Of a stretch of 35,825 nt of DNA, positions 9,644 to 18,326 are shown in pieces. Position 1 is the first letter of the stretch. Each line of letters opens with the position of its first letter. This stretch comes from Thiobacillaceae bacterium (GTDB lineage Bacteria > Pseudomonadota > Gammaproteobacteria > Burkholderiales > Thiobacillaceae): assembly GCA_025458005.1 (NCBI GenBank), contig JALOTG010000044.1, forward strand, positions 1 through 35,825. Reading direction: 5' to 3'. The position numbers and the translations under genes are program-made. Under the pieces are notes generated by a model. It did no database searches, had not been told where the DNA came from, and worked only from the letters and a program-made list of their open reading frames with translations.

Positions 9644-10549
9644 TCACACCAGCAGGATGGCCAGCACGCCGAGGGGCACGGCCCAGACCAGGAACCAGCG
9701 GATGGACTGCTCCACCCGGAAGCGGGGGAAGACCACCCCCACGAACACCGAGACCAGGTAGATGCAGAACACCTTGAGGAAGAACACCGGCCAAGTGGCC
9801 GCGCCGCCGAAGAACAGGTTCATGTAGACCACGATCTTGGCGATGGGGAAGATGGCCCGGTTGGTCTGCATCAGGGCCAGGTAGGAGGAGTGGTACTCGG
9901 TGGGCGGGCCGATGGGTATCTCCTGGGGCGCCAGCACCACGTCGAAGGGCGGCCGCATCATGGAGCCGAGGAAGGCGAGCATGGCCGCCGCCACGGCGAG
10001 CGGGTTGGTGAACAGGGTCCAGTTTTCCACGCCGCCCTGCTGGGCGGCGACGATGTCGGTGATGGACAGGGTCTGGTACTGGAGCGCCACCGCGAACACC
10101 GCCAGGGCGAAGGGCAGTTCGGCGGCGGTGACCTGGGCCAGGCCCCGGCTGACGCCGATGGCCGCGTGGGGATGGCCGCTCTCCCCCGCCCCCAGGGCCA
10201 TGCCCAGGGTGCCGAAGAAGACGAAGTAGAGGGCCAGGATCAGGTCGCCGGCGAACGACAGGTTGGAGAACATCTCCGAGCCGTAAATCGTGGGCACGAA
10301 CAGCAGCAGGCCCACCCCGCCGGAGAGGCGGAACACCGGGCCCAGGTAGAACATGACGCCGTGGGTGATGGAGGTGCGCAGGCCGTAGTTCTTGATCAGG
10401 TCGGCGTAGTTCTGCCAGATGGGCACGCCGTGGCGGCGCCCCACCCGCGCGGCGATCTTCTGCATCAAGGCGCCCAGCAGCATGCCGTAGTTCACCACGA
10501 TGAACAGGGTCAGCAGGGCGTAGGGGATCTTGATCCACTCGAATGCCAT
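9644..10549 (-). CDS. NuoH-like membrane subunit
   Basis: Polytopic protein with IWQNYADLIKNYG, RPPFDVVLAPQEIPIGPPTEY and MNLFFGG...FFLKVFCIYL; position between the antiporter and NuoB-like genes. Confidence 0.88.
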   Translation of the reverse strand: MAFEWIKIPYALLTLFIVVNYGMLLGALMQKIAARVGRRHGVPIWQNYADLIKNYGLRTSITHGVMFYLGPVFRLSGGVGLLLFVPTIYGSEMFSNLSFAGDLILALYFVFFGTLGMALGAGESGHPHAAIGVSRGLAQVTAAELPFALAVFAVALQYQTLSITDIVAAQQGGVENWTLFTNPLAVAAAMLAFLGSMMRPPFDVVLAPQEIPIGPPTEYHSSYLALMQTNRAIFPIAKIVVYMNLFFGGAATWPVFFLKVFCIYLVSVFVGVVFPRFRVEQSIRWFLVWAVPLGVLAILLV

Positions 10550-10553
10550 GGCC

Positions 10554-13500
10554 TCAGGCCCCCATGCCGATGAAGAAGGCGATGATGACGAAGGCCAGGA
10601 GGTGGAAGGCGTAGGTCTGGCCGTTGCCGTCGTAGAGCCGCCGTCCCAGGTCCCCCGCCGTGTGCAGCAGGTCGGTCACCGCCCCCCAGAAGTTCGTCGC
10701 CAAGGGCTGGGTCAGGAAACCCAGGGCCTTGCGGTAGGGGGCGAAGAAGTTCCAGGCGAAGTGGGTGGTCTCGGGCCGGTAGGGGCGCTCGGCCGAGAAC
10801 ACGATGTTGAACTGCTTCACCATCTGGGCGCGGCGGTTCACGAACAGCAGCCAGAGGAAGAGGGTCGTGAAGATCACGCCGACGACGATCATGATGGCGA
10901 TGGGGTCCCAGTAGCCGTACTGGCTGGTGATCTGCCCGCCCTCCCAGCGCAGGCCGCCGTCGGGGAAGAACCGGTCGAGGTAGGCGTCCACCTGGCGCAA
11001 GGCCAGGCCGGGCACCAGGGCGAACACCAGCAACAGGGCCACGTAGATCATCTGCGGCAGCACGATCCAGAAGGGCGCCTCCTTCACCCGTCTGAGCTCG
11101 TCCTTCAGCTGGCCCAGGAAGATGGTGTAGATGAGCCGGAACAGGTACAGGAAGGCCACCGGCCCGGCGAGGAAGAGGACCACGATGGGCAGGCGGGTCT
11201 CGCTGTCCATGATGGCGTTGTAGAAGATCCAGCGTCCGCCGAAGCCGGACAGCGGCGGCACGCCGGAGAGGGCGATGATGCCGATGAGCACGGCGATGAA
11301 GGACAGGGGCATGAGCCGGATCAGCCCGCCCATGCGGTACATCTCGCGGGTGCCGGTGCGCTTGGCCACGCCGCCCACGGCCAGGAACAGCATGGACTTG
11401 TAGATGTAGTGGTTGATGACGAACACCAGGGCCATGAGCCAGCCCAGGTGGTTCATCAGCGCCAGGCCGAACATGGCGTAGCCCATCTGGCCGATGGAGG
11501 AATAGGCCAGCAGGCGCTTGGCGTCTTCCTGGAACACCGCCATCAGGTTGCCCAGCAGGGCGGTGAGGGCGGCCACCCAGAGCAGGGCGTGGGTCAGCTC
11601 CACGCCATGGAGCTGCTGCTTGCCCATGGCCAGCAGCAGGACCATGAGTCCGTAGAGCCCCGCCTTCAGCAGGATGCCCGACACCATGGGGGAGACGTCC
11701 GTCTCCGCCTCGGCATGGGCGCCCGGCAGCCAGATGTGCACGCCGATGGCGGCGGTCTTGGTCATGAAGCCGATGGCCAGCAGCAGGAACACCCAGGGGG
11801 CCGCGGGCGCGGCTACCTGGGCCAGGGACGCCAGGTCGAGCTGGAGCGCGCCGGTGGCCGCGAGGTCGAGCCGTGGCACGGCGGCCGCCGCGATGGCGAA
11901 GCCCGCCAGGATCAGGAAGGCGCCGCCCAGGGAGAACAGGATGTAGGACAGGGCATGGGGCTCGGACGCCTTGCCGCGCAGGATCAGGAAGTAGGAGCCC
12001 ACCGTGAGCAGCTCCCAGGCGGCGAAGAACTCGAAGGCGGACGTGGCCTGGATCAGCATCACCATGCCGGCGTACATGAGCATGGCCGCCGGATAGAAGC
12101 CGATGCGCCGGCCGTGGGCGTGGTAGCTGGCCAGCAGGGTGAGGGCGCCGCCGATGAGGAAGATGATGGCGAAGATGAGCCGCATGGGGTCGTACTCGCC
12201 CCAGGTCATGATGAAGTAGGCCACCAGGCCGGCGATGGCCAGGGTGTTCTTGATCCAGGCGGGCAGCCAGTCCAGCAGCAGGAAGGCCAGGGCAAACAGC
12301 AGCGGCAGGGCCAGCAGCAGGTTGACGCGCCCGAACAGGTCGCCCCACAGCCAGGCCAGGGCCCAGCCCGCCGCCAGGGCGGCCAGCACGGGCACGAGCT
12401 TGTGGGGTGTGCAGGGCGCGGTCTCCCCTCCCGGGGCTTCCCGCTTCAGGAGGTAGCCGAACCAGCGGAACAGGTAACCGGCCTCGATCAGCGCGCCCAG
12501 CAGGACCAGGGCCAGCAGGACCAGGCGGTCCGCGCCGGCCAGGTGGTGCACCAGTTCCCACTTGGCGTAGAAGCCGGGGAAGGGGGGCAGGCCCGTGAGC
12601 ATGGCCATGAAGGTGGCGAAGGCGAACACCAGCAGGGGGCGTCTGCCCAGCGCCGCCCAGTCCGTCAGTCGCCGCTCCTGCACCAGCCCCGAGAGCCAGT
12701 ACAGGCCCGCCTTGGCCACGGCGTGCGAGACGAGCAGGCCGAAGGCGATGAAGGGGGTGGCCTCGCCCAGGATGTCCCGCTGGCCCAGCACCATCAGCAC
12801 CAGGCCGGTCTGGGCCACGGAGGAGTAGCCCAGCAGGCGGCGGTCATGGGTCTGGGGCAGGGCCAGGAGGTTGGCGGCAATGAAGGTGACGATGCCGATG
12901 GCCGTGGCCATCGGCAGCCAGGCGTCGCCGCCGATGAGCAGCAGCTTGTCCGCGGCGTAGAGGACCGCGGCGCCGGTGGCGGCGGAGAACAGGGCGGAGA
13001 AGGCGGGGGGGGCCGACTCGTAGATGTCCAGGGCCCAGCCGTTGGCCGGGAAGGGCTTCAGCTCGGACACGACGGCGATGAACATGAGGAAGAAGGCCAG
13101 GGCCGCGACGTTCGCCAGCCCCGCCTCGGCCATGCCGTCGATGTTCAGGGTGCCGGTGGCGTGGTAGGCGAAGATGATGCCGACGAGCAGGAACACCGAG
13201 ATGAACTGGGACACCACCAGGTACTTGAAGCCGGCCCCCAGGGCCAGGCCCGGCCGGTGGGTGTCGGACAGCAGCACCAGGCCGGCGGTGGAGATGACGG
13301 CCAGCTCCAGGAACACGAACAGGTTGAACATGTCCCGGGTAAGGATGATGCCGCCCAGTGCCATGACCGCCACCAGCAGCACGGCCATGGCGCGCCTGCC
13401 CTGGTTCAGCAGCACATCCTTGAGATGAATGGCCGAGAGCAGGCCGGTCAGGTTCACCAGCAGGGTCAGGGCGGCCTCCGGCAGGCCGAAGCGCAGGTTG

Positions 13501-13736
13501 ATGGCGAAGGGCGGCGGCGTGCCGGCGGTGAGGATCTCCACCGGGGCGGCCCCTTGCAGGACGAAGGCCCACAGCCAACGGGCCGGAATCCAGGCCATCC
13601 AGGCCAGGGCGACCAGGGTCAGTCCGTAGGCAACCCCGCTCTGCCGGGGATGCAGCAGCCCGAGCAGGAAGGCGGCGCCCAGGCCCGTGGCAAGGATGAG
13701 GAGGGGGCTCAGCAACAGGCCGTCCACGCCGCTCAC
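10554..13736 (-). CDS. Fused double antiporter subunit (two MrpD/NuoL/M-type domains in one ORF, about 1060 aa)
   Basis: GTG start overlaps the mrpC stop (GTGA). Domain 1 has MFNLFVFLELAVISTAGLV and GLPPFPGFYAKWEL; domain 2 has FEFFAAWELLTVGSYFLI, MTKTAAIGVHIWLPGAHAEAETDVSPMVSGILLKAGLYGL and GVPPLSGFGGRW. The frame is open throughout. Confidence 0.88.
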   Translation of the reverse strand: MSGVDGLLLSPLLILATGLGAAFLLGLLHPRQSGVAYGLTLVALAWMAWIPARWLWAFVLQGAAPVEILTAGTPPPFAINLRFGLPEAALTLLVNLTGLLSAIHLKDVLLNQGRRAMAVLLVAVMALGGIILTRDMFNLFVFLELAVISTAGLVLLSDTHRPGLALGAGFKYLVVSQFISVFLLVGIIFAYHATGTLNIDGMAEAGLANVAALAFFLMFIAVVSELKPFPANGWALDIYESAPPAFSALFSAATGAAVLYAADKLLLIGGDAWLPMATAIGIVTFIAANLLALPQTHDRRLLGYSSVAQTGLVLMVLGQRDILGEATPFIAFGLLVSHAVAKAGLYWLSGLVQERRLTDWAALGRRPLLVFAFATFMAMLTGLPPFPGFYAKWELVHHLAGADRLVLLALVLLGALIEAGYLFRWFGYLLKREAPGGETAPCTPHKLVPVLAALAAGWALAWLWGDLFGRVNLLLALPLLFALAFLLLDWLPAWIKNTLAIAGLVAYFIMTWGEYDPMRLIFAIIFLIGGALTLLASYHAHGRRIGFYPAAMLMYAGMVMLIQATSAFEFFAAWELLTVGSYFLILRGKASEPHALSYILFSLGGAFLILAGFAIAAAAVPRLDLAATGALQLDLASLAQVAAPAAPWVFLLLAIGFMTKTAAIGVHIWLPGAHAEAETDVSPMVSGILLKAGLYGLMVLLLAMGKQQLHGVELTHALLWVAALTALLGNLMAVFQEDAKRLLAYSSIGQMGYAMFGLALMNHLGWLMALVFVINHYIYKSMLFLAVGGVAKRTGTREMYRMGGLIRLMPLSFIAVLIGIIALSGVPPLSGFGGRWIFYNAIMDSETRLPIVVLFLAGPVAFLYLFRLIYTIFLGQLKDELRRVKEAPFWIVLPQMIYVALLLVFALVPGLALRQVDAYLDRFFPDGGLRWEGGQITSQYGYWDPIAIMIVVGVIFTTLFLWLLFVNRRAQMVKQFNIVFSAERPYRPETTHFAWNFFAPYRKALGFLTQPLATNFWGAVTDLLHTAGDLGRRLYDGNGQTYAFHLLAFVIIAFFIGMGA

Positions 13737-14101
13737 CCCTTCAGCTCCGTGAACCGGCCGATGTCCAGCGTGCGCTTCTGGCTGTACAGCCGCAGGGCGT
13801 AGGCCAGCATCAGGGCGGTGATCCCCACGCCGATGACGATGGCGGTGAGCACCAGGGCCTGGGGCAGGGGGTCGATGATGCGGGCCGCGGCATCGCTGGC
13901 GGCCAGGGTGGCGTCCAGGATGGGGGCCGTGCGCCCGTGCATATAGCCGATGGAGACGATGACGACGTTCACCCCCGTGCCGGCCACGGTGAAGGCGACG
14001 ATCATGCGCAGCAGGTTGCGGCGGGTGAGGGCGCCGTAGAAGCCGATGAGAATCAGCAGGAAGCCGGTGGCCATGGCCAGTTGGGCGATGCCGGGCATCA
14101 C
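13733..14101 (-). CDS. mrpC: MrpC / NuoK-like antiporter subunit
   Basis: MMPGIAQLAMATGFLLILIGFYGALTRRNLLRMIVAFTVAGTGVNVVIVSIGY...PLPQALVLTAIVIGVGITALMLAYALRLY. Confidence 0.9.
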   Translation of the reverse strand: MMPGIAQLAMATGFLLILIGFYGALTRRNLLRMIVAFTVAGTGVNVVIVSIGYMHGRTAPILDATLAASDAAARIIDPLPQALVLTAIVIGVGITALMLAYALRLYSQKRTLDIGRFTELKG

Positions 14102-14811
14102 GCTTCCTCGCGCGTTTCAGCGTCCGTCTCGGCGAGGCTGACCAGCATGGAGGACACCTCCGCGCCCACCTTGAGGCCGATGAGGACATAGATCAGGGGG
14201 ATGGCGCCGGCGGAGAACAACGCCCCCAGGGCGCCGGTGGGCAGGATGCGGTTGTCCAGGAAACCGCCCGCCAGGATCAGGCCCAGCAGGCCGATGAGCA
14301 CGTAGACGACGCCGGCGACGGATTCCACGGCGGCGATCAGGCGATGACCGAATCGCCGCAGCGGATCGGCCAGCAGGAGCAGCAGCGTGCCGGAGGCGAT
14401 GATGGCGCCGCCCTGGAAACCACCGCCCGGGGTCAGGTGGCCGTTGACGAAGACATAGACGCCCAGCAGCAGGATCAGCGGCGCCAGGTAGCGGCTGCCG
14501 GTGGTGAGCAGCTCCCCCACCGGCACCCGGCCCCGGGCGGGGGTGCCGGATTGACCGCCCTGGGACAGCACCAGGCCCACGATGGTGGCGGCCAGGAACA
14601 GCACCGTGACCTCGCCCAGGGTGTCCAGGCCCCGGTAGGTGACGATGATGGCGGTGACGATGTTGGCCGCCCCCAGGTCCTGGGCGGTACGCTGGGCGTA
14701 GTAGCGGGCGGTCTGGTTCAGTTCGGCGTCCGGCGCGTAGGTCGCGAGCAGAACCGCGAACAGGCCGCCGACCGCCAGCACCAGCACCAGGGCGATGAAG
14801 CGCTTAACCAT
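14098..14811 (-). CDS. mrpB: MrpB-like (MbhE+MbhF-like) antiporter subunit
   Basis: ANIVTAIIVTYRGLDTLGEVTVLFLAATIVGLVL...VYVFVNGHLTPGGGFQGGAIIASGTLLLLLA; MnhB signature. Confidence 0.9.
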   Translation of the reverse strand: MVKRFIALVLVLAVGGLFAVLLATYAPDAELNQTARYYAQRTAQDLGAANIVTAIIVTYRGLDTLGEVTVLFLAATIVGLVLSQGGQSGTPARGRVPVGELLTTGSRYLAPLILLLGVYVFVNGHLTPGGGFQGGAIIASGTLLLLLADPLRRFGHRLIAAVESVAGVVYVLIGLLGLILAGGFLDNRILPTGALGALFSAGAIPLIYVLIGLKVGAEVSSMLVSLAETDAETREEA

Positions 14812-15106
14812 CCTCGCCTCCCTTCGTTTCGGACTGGCTCCGGATGCGGCCCAGCACGAAGAAGAACAGGAAGGTGGTGAGACCGCTGCCGATGGCCGCC
14901 TCGGTCATGGCCACGTCAGGCGCCGCCAGCACCAGGAACAGCACCGAGGCCAGCAGGCTCACCAGGCCGGCGGCGAGGATGGCGATGGGCAGCCCGCTCG
15001 TGTCGGTCTGCGCCTCCTCGGCGCCGGGCTCGCCGATCGCCAGCAGGGCGGCGCCGAGCATGGCGACGCACAGCACCCCGGTCATGGCGGTCATCAGGTT
15101 GCCCAT
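14804..15106 (-). CDS. MbhD-like (DUF4040) antiporter subunit
   Basis: MGNLMTAMTGVLCVAMLGAALLAI...ILAAGLVSLLASVLFLVLAAPDVAMTEAAIGSGLTTFLFFFVLGRI; start overlaps the mrpG stop (TGATG). Confidence 0.85.
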   Translation of the reverse strand: MGNLMTAMTGVLCVAMLGAALLAIGEPGAEEAQTDTSGLPIAILAAGLVSLLASVLFLVLAAPDVAMTEAAIGSGLTTFLFFFVLGRIRSQSETKGGEDG

Positions 15107-15444
15107 CACGCCTCCCCCCGGTCTTCCGACAGCCGGTCCACGCTGGTGAGAGACGACTTGACCGTGCCGGCCCGATGGGCCGCCCGGGCCAGCACCTGGG
15201 ACGAGATGGGGTTGGTGAACAGGATGAACAGGCCGATGAGCAGCAGTTTCAGCCCCCACTCGGGGTGCAGGCAGGCGGCCCCCGCCAGGCCCAGCAGGGT
15301 GCCCAGGGTGGTGGCCTTGGTGCCCGCCTGGATGCGGTTGAACAGGTCGGGCATGCGCACCAGACCCAGGCCGCCCAGCAGCAGGAAGACCGCGCCAGCC
15401 ACAAGCAGCAGCGCGCCCAGGAGATGCAAGGGGGTGTCAGTCAA
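15106..15444 (-). CDS. mrpG: MrpG antiporter subunit
   Basis: MTDTPLHLLGALLLVAGAVFLLLGGLGLVRMPDLFNRIQAGTKATTLGTLL...FTNPISSQVLARAAHRAG. Confidence 0.93.
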   Translation of the reverse strand: MTDTPLHLLGALLLVAGAVFLLLGGLGLVRMPDLFNRIQAGTKATTLGTLLGLAGAACLHPEWGLKLLLIGLFILFTNPISSQVLARAAHRAGTVKSSLTSVDRLSEDRGEA

Positions 15445-15701
15445 AGGCCCCGCTCCAGGTAGCGGGCGATGACGATCACCCCCAGGAAGGACAGCAGGGC
15501 ATAGACCAGCGCCACGTCCAGGTAGATGCCGCGCCCCTCGGCAATGGCGGCCAGGACGATGCCGGTGATGCCGACGATGGTGAGCACGTCGAAAGCCACC
15601 ACCCGGTCGCCGGGCGACGGCCCCCTGAGGAAGCGGACCAGGGCCAGCAGCAGGGCCAGTCCGGCCAGGGCCGCCGCCAGCTGGATCAGCGTTTCAGCCA
15701 T
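15441..15701 (-). CDS. mrpF: MrpF antiporter subunit
   Basis: MAETLIQLAAALAGLALLLALVRFLRGPSPGDRVVAFDVLTIVGITGIVLAAI...DVALVYALLSFLGVIVIARYLERG. Confidence 0.93.
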   Translation of the reverse strand: MAETLIQLAAALAGLALLLALVRFLRGPSPGDRVVAFDVLTIVGITGIVLAAIAEGRGIYLDVALVYALLSFLGVIVIARYLERGL

Positions 15702-16106
15702 ACATGACCTCCAGGTAGCGCTCGAAGCCGGACACGATGCGGGCCGTGGCGGTTTCGATGTCTTCCGACTCCACGTTCACCCAGTGGATGTAGAGCCACT
15801 CGCCGTCCATCTCCACGGTGAGGGTGCCGGGGGTGAGGGTGATGGAGTTGGGCCCGCCAGGCGCAGGTTGGACTTGACCAGTTCCCTGAGGAAGTAGGCC
15901 ACGTAGACCGGCGCCGTGAGAAGTGCCCGGGGCGTGAAGCGGAATTCCGAGACCACCGACAGGCCGCCGCTGAACAGCAGGGTGATGACCAGGGCCGCGA
16001 CCACCCCCACCAGGAGGACGTCCGCGGCCAGGGAGCCGTTCAGCAGCAGCCACAGCCCCAGCAGGGTGGCGAACAGCATGGCCGACTCGCGCGCCCCGGC
16101 CATCAT
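15694..16106 (-). pseudogene. mrpE: MrpE subunit split by an internal deletion/frameshift near 15850-15856
   Basis: N-terminal frame (15777..16106): MMAGARESAMLFATLLGLWLLLNGSL...YFLRELVKSNLRLAG; the C-terminal part NSITLTPGTLTVEMDGEWLYIHWVNVESEDIETATARIVSGFERYLEVMYG lies in another frame. The usual segment between them is missing. Confidence 0.75.
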
Positions 16107-16207
16107 CCCGCCAGGGGTTCCGGGACGACCGTGGAACGGTCGGTCGCACGCGCCCGGGCCGCGCAGGGGACCGAGTCGACTCTCGCCGCAAGCTTGTCTT
16201 CGTTCAT
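16103..16207 (-). CDS. Possible 34-aa small ORF whose stop overlaps the mrpE start (ATGA)
   Basis: MNEDKLAARVDSVPCAARARATDRSTVVPEPLAG*; weak RBS; no recognised homology. Confidence 0.3.
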   Translation of the reverse strand: MNEDKLAARVDSVPCAARARATDRSTVVPEPLAG

Positions 16208-16475
16208 GGGTACTCTAAAGCAGGAATCGGGCCAGTTGGCCGCGACGGGGCCAACCTGCGCCCACGGGCGTGGCCAAGGGCCGCGAAAGGCCCTGGCAGG
16301 CGGGCATCTAATGTGCTTGCAATGATACATGGCAAAATTGACAGTGATGTGACTGACAGATCTGACGCGCCAACTTGGCGCTCGGATGCCCCAGCATCAT
16401 GCGCCGGCGGAGCGGGCGCATGATCCGCAGCCCATTGATGCGGGGGGGCCTGTCCCATGCTCGGGGACCACCGCG

Positions 16476-16501
16476 AAAAGAAAGGCCGCCCTGGGGCGGC
16501 C
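16476..16501 (-). terminator. Intrinsic terminator downstream of the ompA-like gene
   Basis: On the minus strand GGCCGCC-CCAG-GGCGGCC followed by TTTCTTTT. Confidence 0.75.
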
Positions 16502-16553
16502 CTGACCGCGACCGACTCCCCGCTGGCGGCGGGGAGCCCCGGATCTGCCGAAC

Positions 16554-17612
16554 TTACTCGAGAACGCGCAGCTCGACGCGACGGTTCTGGGCGCGCCCGT
16601 CGGCCGTGGCGTTGTCCGCGATCGGGCTGGACTCGCCATAGCCCTTGGCGGTCAGTCGGGCGGCGGCGATGCCCTGGGACACGAAGTAGTCCATCACGGC
16701 CTTGGCGCGACGTTCGGACAGCGGCTGGTTGTAGGCCTCCTCGTTGACGCTGTCGGTGTGACCGGCCACCTCCACCTTGAGGGCGGGATAGCGCTTCAGG
16801 GTCGCCACCGCGTCGTCCAGGATGGGTTTGGCGTCGTCGCGGATCACGTCGGCGTCGAAGTCGAAGTTCACCCCCTTGAGGATGATACTGCTGGTCAGGG
16901 TGCAGCCCTTGCTGTCCACCTTGTCGCCCCTCGGCGTGTCGGGGCACTGGTCGAGGCCGTCCACCACGCCGTCGCCGTCGCTGTCCAGCTCGCAACCGTT
17001 GGCGTCCACCTTGCGGCCGGGCGGGGTGCCCGGGCAACGGTCGAGGCGATCCACCACGCCATCGCCGTCGCTGTCCAGCTCGCAGCCCTGGGCGTTCACC
17101 TTGGCGCCCCTGGGCGTGTCGGGGCACTTGTCGAGGGCATCGACGACGCCGTCGCCGTCGCTGTCCGGTTCGCAACCCTGGGCGTCCACCTTGCGGCCGG
17201 CGGGGGTGTCCGGACAGCGGTCCAGGCGATCCACCACCCCGTCGCCGTCGCTGTCCAGCTCGCAGCCGCTGGCGTCCACCTTGGCGCCCGCCGGGGTGTT
17301 GGGACACTTGTCCTTGTCGTCGGTCACCCCGTCGCCGTCGCTGTCCTGGGGCGCGGCCTTCACGGGGGCGGCCTTCACGGGGGCGGCGGGGGCGGGTACC
17401 GGGCATTCCCTGCCCAGCAGTTCCCGACCCGGACAGCCGATGGTCCTGTAAAGCTCGTAGCCGCTGGTGAATCCGCTGCCGCTGGCGGCGTTGGCGGGGT
17501 CGTAGAAGCGTGCCTCCTGCGCCTGGACACTGATCGCCGCGGTGGCGAGGAACGCCGCGCCGAGGGCGCCAAGGACGGTCAGACGAGAGGGGGGGCGGGA
17601 TTTCTGCAGCAT
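16554..17612 (-). CDS. OmpA-family outer membrane protein with thrombospondin type 3 repeats
   Basis: MLQKSRPPSRLTVLGALGAAFLATAAISVQAQ; five DSDGDGV(V/T)D...C-P-(N/D/G)TP...GC repeats; C-terminal OmpA domain VNFDFDADVIRDDAKPILDDAVATLKRYPALKVEVAGHTDSVNEEAYNQPLSERRAKAVMDYFVSQGI. Confidence 0.93.
   Translation of the reverse strand: MLQKSRPPSRLTVLGALGAAFLATAAISVQAQEARFYDPANAASGSGFTSGYELYRTIGCPGRELLGRECPVPAPAAPVKAAPVKAAPQDSDGDGVTDDKDKCPNTPAGAKVDASGCELDSDGDGVVDRLDRCPDTPAGRKVDAQGCEPDSDGDGVVDALDKCPDTPRGAKVNAQGCELDSDGDGVVDRLDRCPGTPPGRKVDANGCELDSDGDGVVDGLDQCPDTPRGDKVDSKGCTLTSSIILKGVNFDFDADVIRDDAKPILDDAVATLKRYPALKVEVAGHTDSVNEEAYNQPLSERRAKAVMDYFVSQGIAAARLTAKGYGESSPIADNATADGRAQNRRVELRVLE
16900..17350 (-). 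repeat. Five about 90-bp (30-codon) tandem TSP3 coding repeats
   Basis: Regular recurrence of the DSDGDG-encoding gtcgccgtcgctgtcc at 90-bp spacing. Confidence 0.9.
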
Positions 17613-17764
17613 GGTTGTTCTCCTGGGTAAGGAAGTAAGGGACGACGGTAGCATCTCGGCTCTCACCGCCCGGCGGATGCCTTGGCGGAGGCCAGGAAAG
17701 GCGTGGTCACAGTCACGATCGGTGCCCGACACTCATGTCCAGTGGAGTGACCTGGGACAAGGAC

Positions 17765-18184
17765 TCACTTCTTCAGGGCGTCGCGGATCTCGCGCAGCAG
17801 CACGATGTCCTCCGGAGGCGTGGCCGGCGGGGGTGGCGCGGCGGGCTTTTCCCGCCTCAGCTTGTTGATCGCCTTGACCGCCACGAAGATGGCGAAGGCG
17901 ACGATGATGAAGTCCACCAGGGTGTTGATGAAGGCCCCGTACTTGATCAGCGGCGCGCCCGCCTTCTCGGCCGCCTCCAGGGTTTCGAAGGTCTGCTCGC
18001 CCAGATTGATGTAGAGCTGCTTGAAGTCCACGCCGCCCATGAGCTTGCCGATCGGCGGCATCACCACGTCCTTGACCAGGGAATCGACGATCTTGCCGAA
18101 GGCCGCGCCGATGATGACCCCCACCGCCAGGTCCACCACGTTGCCGCGCATGGCGAATTCCTTGAACTCCTGCATCATGCCCAT
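17765..18184 (-). CDS. mscL: Large-conductance mechanosensitive channel
   Basis: [51 protein letters not shown]...[28 protein letters not shown]. Confidence 0.97.
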   Translation of the reverse strand: MGMMQEFKEFAMRGNVVDLAVGVIIGAAFGKIVDSLVKDVVMPPIGKLMGGVDFKQLYINLGEQTFETLEAAEKAGAPLIKYGAFINTLVDFIIVAFAIFVAVKAINKLRREKPAAPPPPATPPEDIVLLREIRDALKK

Positions 18185-18326
18185 TGCCGCATCTCCTTGA
18201 GGAATCGGGGTGATTTTCCGTGGTATCCGGTGACGTTGCTCGCGCGATGCCGAGACAAGCGGCCATTCCTGATGGTTCTTTTATTACATAGCGTAGACTA
18301 AATCATCAGCCGAACAAAACCCGACC

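Noticed and set aside
10530-13802. 1090-aa plus-strand ORF opposite the fused antiporter gene
   Set aside because: Composition is extremely Gln/Glu/Gly/His-rich, consistent with the reverse complement of a Leu/Ala-rich membrane protein; no independent start or RBS support.
10554-14189. 1211-aa ORF call including mrpC/mrpB sequence at its N-terminus
   Set aside because: The first about 150 residues are Arg/His/Pro-rich out-of-frame mrpC/mrpB; the real start is GTG at 13736.
16367-16381. GCGCCAACTTGGCGC palindrome between mrpE and the ompA-like gene
   Set aside because: Short GC-rich dyad expected by chance in this composition; no supporting context.
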